64,000 nt of DNA, from positions 40,486,716 through 40,550,715 of the forward strand of contig OZ024857.1 in assembly GCA_964017155.1 (NCBI GenBank). Direction: 5' to 3'. This document shows, one piece after another, positions 27,601-42,984 of this stretch. The notes under the pieces are model-generated. The model made no database searches, was not told where the DNA came from, and worked only from the letters and a program-made list of their open reading frames with translations. Every line of letters begins with the position of its first letter. Within the stretch, counting starts at the first letter, position 1. Source of the DNA: Oasisia sp. SBJ-2009. Lineage: Eukaryota; Annelida; Polychaeta; Sabellida; Siboglinidae. The position numbers and the translations under genes were made by a program.

Positions 27601-28057
27601 CGCCATGCTCACGATCGTGTTCTCCATCGCCTGCACCGTGGCAAGCATCGTCCTACTGGGCTGGAAGCTGAACATCGTTGAGTCGATTACCTTCATGCTC
27701 GCGATAGGCATGTCGATCGACTTCCCGATCCACTACAGCGTCGTCTACCAGCTGTCGAGAGAGACGACTTCCGCCGGTCGGACCCGGGATTCGATCGAGC
27801 GGATAGGGTCGGCCGTGGCGGCGGGCGCCGGGACGACGTTCTGTGCCGGAGCCGCCGTGCTCAACTGCTCTGTCGACCCCTACCACAAGCTCGGCGTCTT
27901 CCTAGTGCTCGTTGTAGTGTCCAGTTGGGTGTACGCCACCTTCTTCTTCCTGTCGCTCTGTCACGCCGTCGGCCCAGTGAAAGGCATGTGCCAGCTCCAG
28001 AACCCGATTACTCTCATAAGACCGAGAAAGCAACGCATCAGTATCGCTTCGTCGTAA
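14882..28057 (+). CDS. disp: Dispatched-like RND transporter, disp A (whole gene, 4 exons)
   Basis: Exons 14,882-15,138, 18,307-18,430, 20,454-20,652 and 25,455-28,057 join with phases 2, 0 and 1 into one 1,060-residue frame ending in TAA. Dispatched proteins use RND/sterol-sensing architecture to release lipid-modified Hedgehog from the plasma membrane of producing cells. Seen here: a cytoplasmic N-tail, TM1 (about 94-114), a large loop, a sterol-sensing-type block with GVDDVFVFYDTW in TM4 (D457, D458), a second loop, and a C-terminal membrane block with GMSIDF in TM10 (D949), then LGVFLVLVVVSSW and FFFLSLCHAVGP, the Dispatched C-terminal signature. The three aspartates correspond to those required for Na+-driven activity in mouse DISP1. 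The RRTR at 174-177 is a furin-type site. The start is in strong Kozak context (G at -3, G at +4). Patched-domain proteins are related, but the C-terminal block fits Dispatched better. Confidence 0.88.
15348..15371. repeat. GC-rich perfect hairpin in disp A intron 1
   Basis: Arms GCGCTCGCG (15,348-15,356) and CGCGAGCGC (15,363-15,371) with a 6-base loop, an isolated CpG cluster about 200 bp after exon 1. Function unknown. Confidence 0.7.
15556..15900. repeat. Diverged tandem duplication, unit about 200 bp
   Basis: The segment ending AATTACGGCAG ... CGTGAGGTGGCAGCATTGT at about 15,711 recurs, diverged, ending at about 15,897 (AATTACGGCAGTGTCCGTGAGGTGGGAGCATTGT). It lies within disp A intron 1. 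Confidence 0.6.
15962..15997 (+). repeat. Short dispersed repeat with CCGACAGTCGG palindrome, copy 2
   Basis: Matches 7,590-7,626 in inverted orientation (core GCAGCCGACCGACAGTCGG). It lies in disp A intron 1. The 65-residue open frame here has no recognised domain and is not part of the spliced disp A frame. Confidence 0.6.
16132..17497. other. disp A intron 1, middle part, no feature recognised
   Basis: AT-rich intron. 16,450-16,545 resembles, diverged, the segment at 28,900-28,990 (shared CTGACAG...CAGACCT and CTTCTCTGGGA), suggesting an old dispersed repeat. Confidence 0.4.
17498..18108 (+). mobile_element. LINE fragment: C-terminal end of a reverse transcriptase ORF
   Basis: The plus strand encodes typical LINE ORF2 C-terminal blocks: KVKARINKARGVFAALKNIW, TSNISKRTKIRLFKS, then after a frame change near 17,665 QNKCLRKCLRNYW, ERTGIQP and RRRWRW. 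It is 5'-truncated (no catalytic FADD box) and frameshifted, so dead. It sits sense-oriented in disp A intron 1 and is followed directly by a GTAT repeat that could have grown from its 3' tail. Confidence 0.85.
18109..18226. repeat. (GTAT)n tetranucleotide repeat
   Basis: About 28 units with a few GCAT variants, between the LINE fragment and disp A exon 2, ending about 80 bp before the exon 2 acceptor. Confidence 0.95.
18307..18430 (+). CDS. disp: disp A exon 2: first transmembrane segment
   Basis: Acceptor TTATTTTCAG|G and donor AAAG|GTAGGT. The first base completes the Trp codon started in exon 1. It encodes YIRFLCRYPG followed by hydrophobic TM1 and the motif LPDFTKPLK at the start of the first extracellular loop. 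Disp B exon 2 (36,336-36,459) has exactly the same length (124 nt) and phase, with LPDFSDPLK at its end. Confidence 0.88.
18950..19460 (-). mobile_element. LINE fragment: reverse transcriptase C-terminus (second family)
   Basis: The minus strand reads MGVKRADNRKLDEIRVEVG, then RRLIWVGHVERIGDEKPAE, the C-terminal block seen in many invertebrate LINE ORF2 proteins. Upstream residues (QEKFQICENNLARSI) appear after a frameshift near 19,300. The 3' end has a (TTG)n/(CAA)n tail at about 18,950. Antisense in disp A intron 2, 5'-truncated and inactive. Confidence 0.82.
19851..19912. repeat. (AT)n microsatellite
   Basis: 31 uninterrupted AT units. Close to it (19,950-19,973) is CAAAATCCTGGCTACGCCAC, an end motif also found at 48,703-48,722 beside another AT run. 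Confidence 0.95.
20454..20652 (+). CDS. disp: disp A exon 3: first extracellular loop with furin-type site
   Basis: Acceptor TTGCTTTGCAG|A. Encodes SFVTRGTPIYKARKTVKD and ALLVPP-like EYTLVPPVARV, then a basic linker with RRTR|S. The exon ends CAAG|GCGAGT, a GC donor. A one-base overhang (G) plus AC from exon 4 gives Asp, the same residue and phase as at the equivalent disp B junction. The next in-frame codons after the donor lead to TGA, so it cannot simply read through. Disp B exon 3 is 48 nt shorter but shares TRxTPI and YTLVPP. Confidence 0.82.
20704..24170 (-). mobile_element. Near full-length, decayed CR1/L2-like LINE (two ORFs)
   Basis: The minus strand contains, in order, an ORF1 (about 24,080-23,390) with a charged coiled region and an SGNH-esterase-like end (FMGDSILRKT, then IEHVTERVENI and ILVLVGKNNAD), endonuclease remains (ISMGDFNHGHIQW at about 22,620), a linker block (ATECWDILNSEIDCIIDKF), the reverse transcriptase with KFADDTKVF at about 21,560 and WSEKWQMLFNFRKCKCLHAG, and C-terminal IVRPHLEYCIQA, GRRIRGHGVTL and FSFSQRIVNE. 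Many stops and frameshifts show it is inactive. 3' ends of the same family lie at 60,485-60,990 and 58,214-58,345. It occupies most of disp A intron 3, antisense. Confidence 0.88.
21619..21680. repeat. (AT)n microsatellite inside the LINE reverse transcriptase
   Basis: The AT run falls exactly where LINE reverse transcriptases encode ...LIYINDLD, between the I-L and N-D-L-D-D codons on the minus strand, and keeps the frame open. It appears to have grown from the ATATATA of the Tyr-Ile codons. Confidence 0.9.
24171..25454. other. disp A intron 3, right part
   Basis: No gene seen. It contains a poly-G run of about 15 at 24,533-24,547 and three copies of TTACATTATCGG at 25,153-25,218 shortly before the exon 4 acceptor (CTTTTGCAG). 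Confidence 0.6.
25455..28057 (+). CDS. disp: disp A exon 4: most of the transporter, to the stop
   Basis: A single 2.6 kb exon encodes residues 194-1,060. It starts DFVWTTKLVLESTTSGNLLT (compare disp B DFFRNLKLVLVSS...GDLLT). It includes the Cys-containing loop (CSQLNDDDVSYAKNLLDTC), TM2-TM6 with DD at 457-458 followed by FVTSFTTAASFLAN, TM7 (RRAWKFCIAIGLAIG), a long second extracellular loop, the FYDLQHSLVTGT segment, TM8-TM12 with the third Asp at 949 and RIGSAVAAGAGTTFCAG, and a short cytoplasmic tail. GC content and codon use are much higher in C/G than the introns, as expected for constrained coding DNA. No AATAAA was seen in the 500 bp after the stop. Confidence 0.92.
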
Positions 28058-28196
28058 TGTCCACACGTGTCTCGGACTGTCTGCTGTCTGCTGCACTTTC
28101 TACTTAGTTTAACTGATCTCTGCTGGGAACACAGGACTTCTACTACTGTTGGTTCGCAATGAGTGCAGTAAATTATAAAAACGAAAACGTTTTGTT

Positions 28197-28552
28197 TTGA
28201 CCAGCACACCGAGTCCCCTCTCTGACTGTCTCTACCTCTGTCTCCTCTGTCTCTCTCTCTGTGTCGGACTGTCTGTCCCTCCCTCCCTCCCTCCCTCGCT
28301 CCCTCCCTCCCTCCCTCCCTCCCTCTCCCCCTCTCTCCCTCTCTCCCTCCCTCTCTTTCTCTGTTTCCATCTCTATCTCTGTCTGTCTCTTTCTTTCTCT
28401 GTTCATATGTCTCTCCCTCTCTGTTTCTCTGTCTCTCTCTTCTCTTTGTCTCCCCCCTCTCTCTCTCTACACACACACACACATACGCACGCACGCACAC
28501 GCGTACGCGCGCGCGCGCACGCACGCACACGCACACGCACACACACACACAA
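28197..28552. repeat. Polypyrimidine (CCCT)n/(CT)n then (CA)n, disp A 3' flank
   Basis: A 270-bp C/T-only-like stretch on the plus strand (pure CCCT at about 28,279-28,330), followed by CA/CGCA repeats to 28,552. It is probably part of the 3' UTR or immediately downstream. The Ser/Pro/Leu-rich and Glu/Arg-rich frames across it are artefacts. Confidence 0.9.
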
Positions 28553-30185
28553 CCTATTCGTGAAAAACAATCATCAGGTTGGAAGAATACTATTTCACAA
28601 CTAATTAATACATTTTGACTAACATCGACGTTTCAATCACCATCGGTGTTCTTCATCAGGAAGATTTCAGGAAGACGTAGGCATCTAGACGTGTCAGAAT
28701 AATTAGCTAAACTAGCCTTTCTACCAGACTGACTAACGAACGATGTCCTATTAATAGAACAATATTATATTTTTTTAATCATATCTCGAAGGAACGCGCC
28801 AACATCATATTGGAATACATAAATGGCATTAATTATAGAGTTAACAGTGTTGGTTAATTAATTATATAAAAGGGAAATTATTATATAGCGCAGTATCCAG
28901 TCCTCATGACCGTTCAAAGCGCGTTACACTTTACTTCCCTGACAGACCTGTTCACTCAGACACCATTTCGGCTTCTCTGGGATTTTAGTGTTACCTTTTT
29001 ACGAATGTTCGCTGATACTTAAATGCATCGCTTATTAATATTTGTTGGATATGCGTAACCCATTATTTCTACGCAGTATGATAAATATGGCAAAAACAGT
29101 GAACATTGTAGAATTTCCATACTATTCCAGTTAAGCAGATGACTACATCGATACACTAAGCCTAGAGCTACACTTTTATAAAGCTTTGACTTTACGTATA
29201 TAATATGATCATTCCAATTACGTAAGCCATCAACTTACATTCTCAAGAACTTAACAACTCTTACTCTTTCAATATTATTAACATTCCAACAGCTCTACTG
29301 GGCGTACGCTTTCCAAGTAGTATATAATTTGTTTTACATATATTTAATGTTAACCTATTGACTGCAAACCAAGTGGACGTCTTGTCCAATACACTACACA
29401 TGATCATTTAGTTTTCTGATATCACTATCAGCATATAAATGTTCGTATCATCTACAAAGAGGATATATTTTACAAGTTTAAATATGTTGAACATATCATT
29501 CACGGACATAATACATATTTTGGGGTCTAAAATAAAACCTTCGGGCACAACACACGATATATTGCGTATCGGTTGACACAAATTGTCTTTTGTTTGCTAA
29601 ATAACGATTTAGCCATTTACACGCAACGCAGCGGATACCAAGAACATCCATTTTTGTACATAATTTGTGATCAGCCGTGTCGAATGTTTTTTTTTAAATC
29701 TATGAAGACACCTACAGCATACGTTTTTGCATCTAGTGATTGACTTATTCCATGAGTGAGATCTTGCTTGCATGTGACATATCTTGACGAAATCCGTACT
29801 GACATAGGTGTAACAATTTGTTAGTATTTAGTATTAAAACATCTGAGCGAGAATTAAATAATTTTTCTAGAATTGCGGTAGCAATGAGATAGGTCTATAG
29901 TTAGTGTATGCATGCTTATCCCTAGACTTTAATACTGGGCTTTGTTATTTTCATTTGTTCAGAGAATATTCCCGCACTGAAGGATAGGTTACAAATATGA
30001 GTAATTGGTTTCGCAATAAAATCAATAACCTTGACTAATTTCATACTTAGTCTTCATAAACAGTTGATGTCTTACTTTCCCATATTCGTACAAATCCAGT
30101 AACATCCTCTTCGCTAACAAGCGTTAGAAACAAATTGTAAATAATTATGTGCTTTAGATATTCATAAATAATTATTATGTAATGA
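28553..30185. other. Spacer between the convergent disp genes, left part
   Basis: Contains a segment (28,870-28,990) with TTATATAGCGC and CAAAGCGC like a short retroelement tail, and a decayed LINE (29,160-30,070, separate entry). Confidence 0.55.
29160..30070 (-). mobile_element. Decayed LINE reverse transcriptase fragment
   Basis: The minus strand, across frameshifts, gives AVGVFIDLKK ... FDTADHKLCTKMDVLGIR, KWLNRYLANKRQFVS, NDMFNIFKLVKYILFVDDTN (the FADD catalytic box as FVDD) and then WFAVNRLTLNISKTNY-like remains. Clearly a jockey/CR1-type reverse transcriptase, different from the LINE in disp A intron 3. Inactive. Confidence 0.8.
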
Positions 30186-30410
30186 CGTCACAATGGCACC
30201 CTACCTGAAGTATTCTATTTTAATCGGTCCACATTTAGTCATCTGGCTACGTAGGGATTGACATTTATTTGAATACGGACACTTTACAAATAAGTCATAA
30301 TTGGTAATGATCATGTAATGATCACCACAATGGCACCCTAACTGAAGTATACTATTTAATCTATCCACGTTTAGTCATCTTGCTATATAGGGATGCACAT
30401 TATAATTTAA
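30186..30410. repeat. Two tandem copies of a roughly 127-bp dispersed repeat
   Basis: CACAATGGCACCCTA-CTGAAGTAT blocks start at about 30,189 and 30,317, followed by TCCACRTTTAGTCATC. A third copy lies around 5,010-5,029 plus 7,147-7,210, where it was the target of hAT copy 1 (CCTGAACTATTCTATTTAAATC...CCACATTTGGTCATC). Confidence 0.75.
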
Positions 30411-30471
30411 GGAGTCTGGTCGGTTTTAGGTTCCTACAGTTAGGTAGCACCAAAATAGTGGGCGCTTTGCG

Positions 30472-30472
<1 letters not shown>

Positions 30473-30550
<78 letters not shown>

Positions 30551-30672
30551 GTGCGTGTGCGTGTGCGTGTGCGTGTGCGTGTGCGTGTGCGTGTGTGCAA
30601 TGTGTATGCTCGTCAGTATGTATTTGTGTATGTACGTGTGTTTGTTTGTGTGCGTGTGTGTGCGTGTGTGTG
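30473..30672. repeat. Compound (GT)n(GA)n(GTGCGT)n microsatellite
   Basis: GT run about 30,477-30,528, GA run to about 30,550, then GTGCGT units to 30,595 and imperfect GT to 30,672. Confidence 0.95.
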
Positions 30673-31097
30673 CTGCACATTTTCCATTTCAACGAAAGAA
30701 TGTAACACTTGTGTACTTCCTAAAGTAGGGTCTATGTCTAAATATCGTCATGTCGCGCATTTGAGCCAATTCGAAGAGTTATCAGAATGACACAAACAAA
30801 CCAATAAAAGTATCATGAGGGTCGTGCATCAAAGAATATGTAAAGCGGCCAATGCGTGTGAGGTTTAAATTACAACTTCTATAGTTGACTGGCTGAACGA
30901 TTCAAATGCCACTTGATGTCCCAATTGTTGCTGCTGACGGATCCGTGTCATGTCATTGTAGCTTTAGATGTTCTTATCGTTGTAGCTTTACGGAAGCCGT
31001 TGTAGGTTGTCTGATTTACGTCACTGCCGCTGTTGTATCTCTGACGTCGCAGCTACTCGACGGTCCCTTGTAATTATTGCTGGTTTAGAAATCTGTG

Positions 31098-31581
31098 TCA
31101 CTGCAGCTTTACGGATGCCTGCAACTTTACTGTCATCGGTACTGCAGATTCACGGATCTCTGTCAATACAGCTGCTCCTTTACGGATCGCTATCACTGCA
31201 GCTTTACGGATCCCTGCAACTTTACTGTCATCGGTACTGCAGATTCACGGATCTCTGTGAATACAGCTGCTCCTTTACGGATCGCTATCACTGCAGCTTT
31301 GCGGATGCCTGCAACTTTACTGTCATCGGCACTGCTGATTCACGGATCTCTGTCAATACATCTGCTCCTTTACGGATCGCTATCACTGCAGCTTTACGGA
31401 TGCCTGCAACTGTACTGTCATCGATACTGCAAATTCACGGATCTCTGTCAATACATCTGCTCCTTTACGGATCGCTATCACTGCAGCTTTACGGATGCCT
31501 GCAACTGTACTGTCATCGATACTGCAAATTTACGGATCTCTGTCAATACATCTGCTCCTTTACGGATCGCTATCACTGCAG

Positions 31582-31588
<7 letters not shown>
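31098..31588. repeat. 95-bp minisatellite at the 3' end of disp B
   Basis: TCACTGCA-GCTTTACGGAT anchors recur at 31,098, 31,193, 31,288, 31,383, 31,478 and 31,573, exactly 95 bp apart: five full units plus a partial one. Each unit has three related sub-blocks around TTTACGGATC. More degenerate versions extend left to about 30,930. The partial unit contains the disp B stop codon. Confidence 0.93.
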
Positions 31589-38240
<6,652 letters not shown>

Positions 38241-38339
38241 TTTGAGGTGGTGACGAGTGAACGGATACGGGGTTAGTGGACGATGTAGGTTTTGTCAGGA
38301 TGTGGACCGAGTGAATAGACTGAGATCTTAACCAGTGCC

Positions 38340-38475
38340 GCAAAAACGAAATCGCAACAGGCCTGCTATGGATGGCCCGAAACCGGCAAGCTGGCGGCGA
38401 GCGCGCGGAAACGCCGACGACATGGCGCCGTCACATCACGTTCTCGCGTAAACAAACGTTCACATCACGTGAGAA
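38340..38475 (-). promoter_or_regulatory. CpG-rich candidate promoter of disp B
   Basis: CpG-dense segment (CTGGCGGCGAGCGCGCGG) 100-230 bp upstream of the disp B start in otherwise AT-rich DNA, with GATGGCGCCGTCAC-type and forkhead-like AAACAAACG motifs and a perfect E-box palindrome TCACGTGA at 38,465-38,472. No TATA box was identified. Role inferred from position and composition. Confidence 0.4.
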
Positions 38476-40445
38476 TTGTGTCCATTCTCGTTTACTCTTT
38501 TTTGTCCGTTTTGTACGAATAAATAATAACAAACAATTTCGCATGTTACAATAAAATACAATACAATAAAACTGTATGGCCATGTGTAAGTCTCGCTCTC
38601 GAAAACGAGGTTGGGGGCACATGGTCATGACATGGGGGAAGGAAGTCCATATTCTTCATGTTAACATATTGGACCCCAAATAGTGTTTTACAGACATATT
38701 GTCCGGTGGATAGTTACAAGCAGAAGCAATGGAACACTTTACCGGTAACAGCGATCACGGAAACCATGCAGTTTAATCGATTATTGTCGTGGTTGCCATG
38801 GCATCGGCAGCTTATAGCAGAGAGCGTAAAGGGGAGAGATGTCACTCAGCCGGTGGCATTTTGGATTTTGATCTGGTGGCGCACCAAGCGGGTAGGTGTC
38901 ATGCGAGTTCATAAGCAAACCGGTGTGCTTTCATTCATTTGGTTAAAAAGCGATCGACTGCTCGTACGTTGACTTGGGGTGTGTGTGTGGGGGGGGGGGG
39001 CGGGGGTGGAGCCCCGGTGGACTTGTAAAGATAAAAAATGTATATTGTTATGCGCCAAATATATTGATTTTCAAAAATATATAATATTTGATGGTCATTT
39101 CACGGCTACATTATGATAGGATTCATGAAATCTCAGATATGATCATTATGCCTGGTTCTTTCTTTACCATGTCCCCAGACAACCTCTCCCTGTCAGCGGA
39201 AGATATGCTGCAGTCAATAATTATGTACATATCCTGAAAGTGCATTTTAAAATTTGTTGAAATTTTCCGGTTTTATATATACATCTTGATACATGTACTG
39301 CGTATGGACACACAACTGGTCCATTGTAAATTTGAAAGGATGTATGTACAGTAAATTATGATGTAGCCCTAAGTGTCTTTTTCTACTACTTTCAATCTTT
39401 GTATTCTAGTCATATTTACTTCTTGTTTTGGTACACATGATGTTTAACATCTCACCTAAACATGCTAAACCTACACCCGCCCAAATTGCCAACACCATCA
39501 TATATGCCTCCCTGTGGTTTATGTGTTCCTCTATTTTAATACTTTGTCATACAGTTGTGTGTGCGTTAAATTATGTGTCTATTCCTAGTCATATTCATAA
39601 CTTGTTTTCATGATATGTTTAAATTGTATTTTTTTACACCATTGCATACTTTTGTATTTTTAATGTCTGAAGGCTCCACCTCAACAGTTTTATTACTGAA
39701 CGTGGATTCCTTAATAAATAAATCAATCAATATAATTCAGTTCAGACAGTTACTGTTCAATCCCAATTTTTTTAAATATTTCATTCCTATTCTGAAACAG
39801 ATCAAAAACATGAACAAAAAAGACATGGGTACAATAATACATTTATTGTAGGCATTAATAGCATGGGTACAGATATTAAAGTTAGTATACACTTCAAATG
39901 AGCCCAAAAACATGCCAATTTGGTTTGATTTGCCAACATTTGCAGAAAGTATTCAACATCATCTTTCATTTATCAAATACATATCATTTTGTAATCAAGC
40001 CACTTCAAATGAGTTTTATTTTTATTTTTGACACCCGTCTACAAATAAATAATGTTTGCACATGTCCATCTATGTTTAGAATTAATGTAATTTTGCAGAT
40101 GAAAGATGCATATGATACATACAACCTGTGCTGTATATTGATACATGATAATCATCATGCGCCACACAAAAAGTAAAAGAATATGTGCCAGTATTAAAAT
40201 GTCAATACATTGTCAGCTACATGTACATTTGTTCACAATATTCATTATAGTTAGTCTTCAGTTTCATTGAATTGGCATAGTTTGCAATTCATATCGTGTG
40301 ACTGCAAAATATAGCCAAAATGTTAGTTGCCATTTACACTATTTAGTCTCCAAATGACATACATAATTATTTCGGTGTTCTCACAAAAACGTTACAATTA
40401 TTGAAACATACTAATGTTATCAGTTGATTATGTAAAACACATGTA
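38476..40445. other. Intergenic; probable LINE 3' tail
   Basis: 38,983-39,000 contains a GT then poly-G run. About 39,360-39,735 on the plus strand looks like a LINE 3' untranslated end (CACCATTGCATACTTTTGTA, GTCTGAAGGCTCCACC, ending AATAAATAAATCAATCAAT). No gene recognised. Confidence 0.4.
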
Positions 40446-40538
40446 TAGCCCTTGCTGGACTAAGGTATAAGGGGGTGGGGGTGCCACCAGTAGGCCTACC
40501 GGCGCCACCCCTCTTATACCTTAGTCCAGCCAGGGCTA
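40446..40538. mobile_element. Near-perfect palindromic MITE-like element, about 93 bp
   Basis: Arms TAGCCCTTGCTGGACTAAGG and its reverse complement (one mismatch over 26-28 bases) with a loop that is itself nearly palindromic (GGTGCCACC ... GGCGCCACC). TA dinucleotides flank both ends, as for Tc1/mariner-type insertions. Confidence 0.65.
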
Positions 40539-40591
40539 TATGTATACTGTATGGTGTTGTACTATATATCTAGTCAACTGTCTCAAGCAAT

Positions 40592-40910
40592 TTACAACAA
40601 TACAATCATCTGGTCTGACATGAATATAATCAAGAACATTGATTTTACCAGGACTGAAGTATCTTGCTCAACTACATGCTCAGAAGATGAAGTTATGTCC
40701 TTGGGGGGCTTGCGTTCTTTCTGGCGATCTGACTGATTGCAGCTGAATAACGTGGGAACTGCATCCCATACCAGCTTGTCACGGCTGTTGGCATTCATAA
40801 ACTGTAACTCGGTGAAGTGTTTAGCGCACATCCGGTAGTTGTTATAGAGATACCCGCAGTCTCTTTTCAACAGATCTTCCCTTCTAGAGTTTATAACCCA
40901 TCGCTTACTC
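40592..40910 (-). CDS. THAP protein exon 2
   Basis: Acceptor CTTATTTCAG|G. The first base completes Lys. Encodes SKRWVINSRREDLLKRDCGY, MCAKHF and WDAVPTLF. The last residues (KSMFLIIFMSD) beyond 40,649 may be intron read-through. Confidence 0.78.
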
Positions 40911-41457
40911 CTGAAATAAGAAGTGCAAAAACACTGAATTACAGCCAGTATTACACATTTATTGCTAATATTTTGCCAAGGCACCTATTCTATTATATAG
41001 AATTTAGATACACCATGTACATGTACAAGGACAAGTAGGCCAGTCTGGATACATGATACAGTGCCAGTGATATTTACTCTTAGTTCAGCCCACCACAAGA
41101 TCCGCTGGGACATACTGTTAATTTATTGTCATTGATAACCACCCCCACCCCCACCCCCCACGACAGTACTATTACTTGCCCCAACTACTACTAAACCCGT
41201 CCCAGCCATACGGAGTGTTTTTGTTTACATCACCAGCTGACATCCAGTCTGACACTGACTGGGGGGTCGTGTCGAGGCGTTGCATTTATGCATTTATGTG
41301 TGTTATGCATGGTATTTCTTTTTAGTTTGTATTGATTTAATGCTTACTTGTCTTTATCTTTCGGGAATCTGAAGAATGAAAGCTCTGCGTTGACGCTTTT
41401 GTTGTTGCTGCAGCCAAAGGCTGAGCAAAACGAACCGCCATGCCTGGCGTACGCCAT
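40592..41457 (-). CDS. THAP zinc-finger protein (2 exons seen)
   Basis: Exon 1 (41,457-41,348) and exon 2 (40,910-40,592) join in phase 2 to a 142-residue frame. The THAP fold, a C2CH zinc-binding DNA-binding module, is complete across the junction: FCSAFGC (C-x4-C), FFRFPKD, KRWV, RMCAKHF (C-x2-H), F in LQF, and the closing AVPTLF. After the domain (about residue 95) there is a Lys/Asp-rich stretch (DRQKERKPPKD). The frame ends at TAG, but CTG|GTAAAATC at 40,649 could be a further donor, so the protein may be longer. It could be a host THAP factor or the DNA-binding part of a P-element-like transposase. The sequence here does not decide. Confidence 0.78.
41348..41457 (-). CDS. THAP protein exon 1
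   Basis: Start at 41,457, 36 residues, donor GACAA|GTAAGC. Contains FCSAFGC and FFRFPKDKD. A YY1-like AAAATGGCGCCC lies about 55 bp upstream (41,509-41,520) and a CCAAT-type motif (GATTGGT on the plus strand) about 85 bp upstream. Confidence 0.78.
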
Positions 41458-41637
41458 GTTGATCTGACTTTTGAAACCCAGCCGCTTGGTTCGCTGCGGT
41501 CTATGTTTTAAAAATGGCGCCCAATGGGAAACAGCGCATGTGATTGGTCTTCCTTTAATTGCCTTTGCTTATAGTTATAGGCCTACTTCAGTACTTGTGA
41601 AGTTGCATGTGTTTGGCGATCTTGACTAGTAGTAGTA

Positions 41638-42108
41638 ATGAAAAATGCCACCTTTTGCGCAGTACAACCTGTTTTGGGGAAAATGCGTACATATGTTATG
41701 ATTATGTACATTTAGACAACTTGTCAGATATAAGTGCTTATCGAACTGTTGTGAAACCACAATGTACAACAATGTAAGCAAAATGTAAATGCAAATCCAG
41801 TAAAACTGCACATACGGCCTAAAATCGTATATACTATCTGCACTACTTAAATCGCTATAATGTTTATGACTGTGACAGTCTGTGTCTGTGGTAAATTCAA
41901 TATTAAATTGGGCATTTAAGATAAGCAAGGTCACGGATATTTATGACCTGATTTTTTTCTAGTATTTATTATTCGGAAACTAAAACAAATACAGGAGTAA
42001 AACTTATATTAAAAAACAGATAAATACATTATTAAAATATTATGTAAATCCCAATCATGATAAAATAAAACATTTATCTATAATATAATTGTAATTATAG
42101 ATATAATT
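41638..42108 (-). repeat. 470-bp dispersed repeat, copy 1 (inverted relative to copy 2)
   Basis: Reverse complement matches 48,953-49,422 nearly base for base, with only scattered differences (for example CAAATCCAGTAAAACTG versus CGGGATTTGCATTT on the other strand). No domain in any frame and no clear terminal repeats. The similar open frames on both copies (about 100 residues) follow from the high identity rather than coding evidence. Confidence 0.85.
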
Positions 42109-42429
42109 GTGGTCGTCTTTTCACAAATAAAATAAATAAAATGCAACAAACCCACATAATGAATAACGTGTCTCTCGTGTCAGAGGTGCTTGTCTGGATG
42201 AAGGCAGAAGAACGTACTTATTATGTAGAATGTATATTGTCGTTAATGAGTTTTATGGCTTTACGCTGTATCAGTTTTTATACAAAAGAGTGAGAGTGGA
42301 TTGTTTCTAATCGGTTATTGTTTACGATGCGGTGCAAATTAGTCTTGTCTTTCTGATTGACATTCCCAAAGTGACAGATAAAAGAAAATGTTAAAACACT
42401 CTGGATACAAAACTTATAAAGCATGGACA

Positions 42430-42846
42430 AAATCAACGACATTTCTTATATGCAGTGGCGGTCCCACTTCAACCTATTGTCAATTGTTGTGCCGAGGTAT
42501 TTATACTCGTCAACTACCTCTACCTTGTTATCGTGGATGACAGTATCAGTCTGGGATGGAGGGTATTTCCTAAAATCTATGCACATCTCTTTGGTTTTTG
42601 TTGCGTTCAAGCACAAATATGATTTATCGCACCATTAAACAAAGTCGTGAAATCGTGACCGTGGCCAAGTTCATCGTTAAACAACAGTAAAGGCTAAAGG
42701 GACCGGCATTGGGACGGGTGCTCCTGCAGTCTTTTGTATATTATTATGAATAAAAGCGGGGGTAAGACACATCCTTGAGGTGAGCCATTGGAAAGAACAT
42801 TCACACTAGAAATGGTGTTATTAACTGGAAGCTGTTAGGGTCTCCC
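42430..42846 (-). mobile_element. LINE reverse transcriptase fragment, 3' part (split by hAT copy 2)
   Basis: The minus strand gives SNGSPQGCVLPPLLF (the SxGxPQG box), then after frame changes LNATKTKEMCIDFRK and VEVVDEYKYLGTTIDNRLKW, classic L2/CR1-type blocks. It continues the fragment at 44,456-44,830. The hAT insertion separates the two. Confidence 0.85.
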
Positions 42847-42943
42847 CAGGGGCGTCGATCCGGTTTTAAAAGTTTTGGGGGGACGGGGGACCAATTTATA
42901 TATATACATATATGTATGCATAATATATATATATATATATATA

Positions 42944-42984
<41 letters not shown>

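Noticed and set aside
25455..28057. Assignment as a Patched-domain (PTCHD) or Patched protein
   Set aside because: Overall RND/sterol-sensing layout is shared, but the TM4 double Asp and the C-terminal FFF(Q/L)SLCH..GPV block fit Dispatched better.
28197..28604. Ser/Pro-rich and Arg/Glu-rich frames downstream of disp A
   Set aside because: Polypyrimidine and CA simple repeats. Not connected to any exon.
41626..41934. About 100-residue frame shared by the two 470-bp repeats
   Set aside because: Similarity follows from recent DNA duplication. No domain, and stops differ at the ends.
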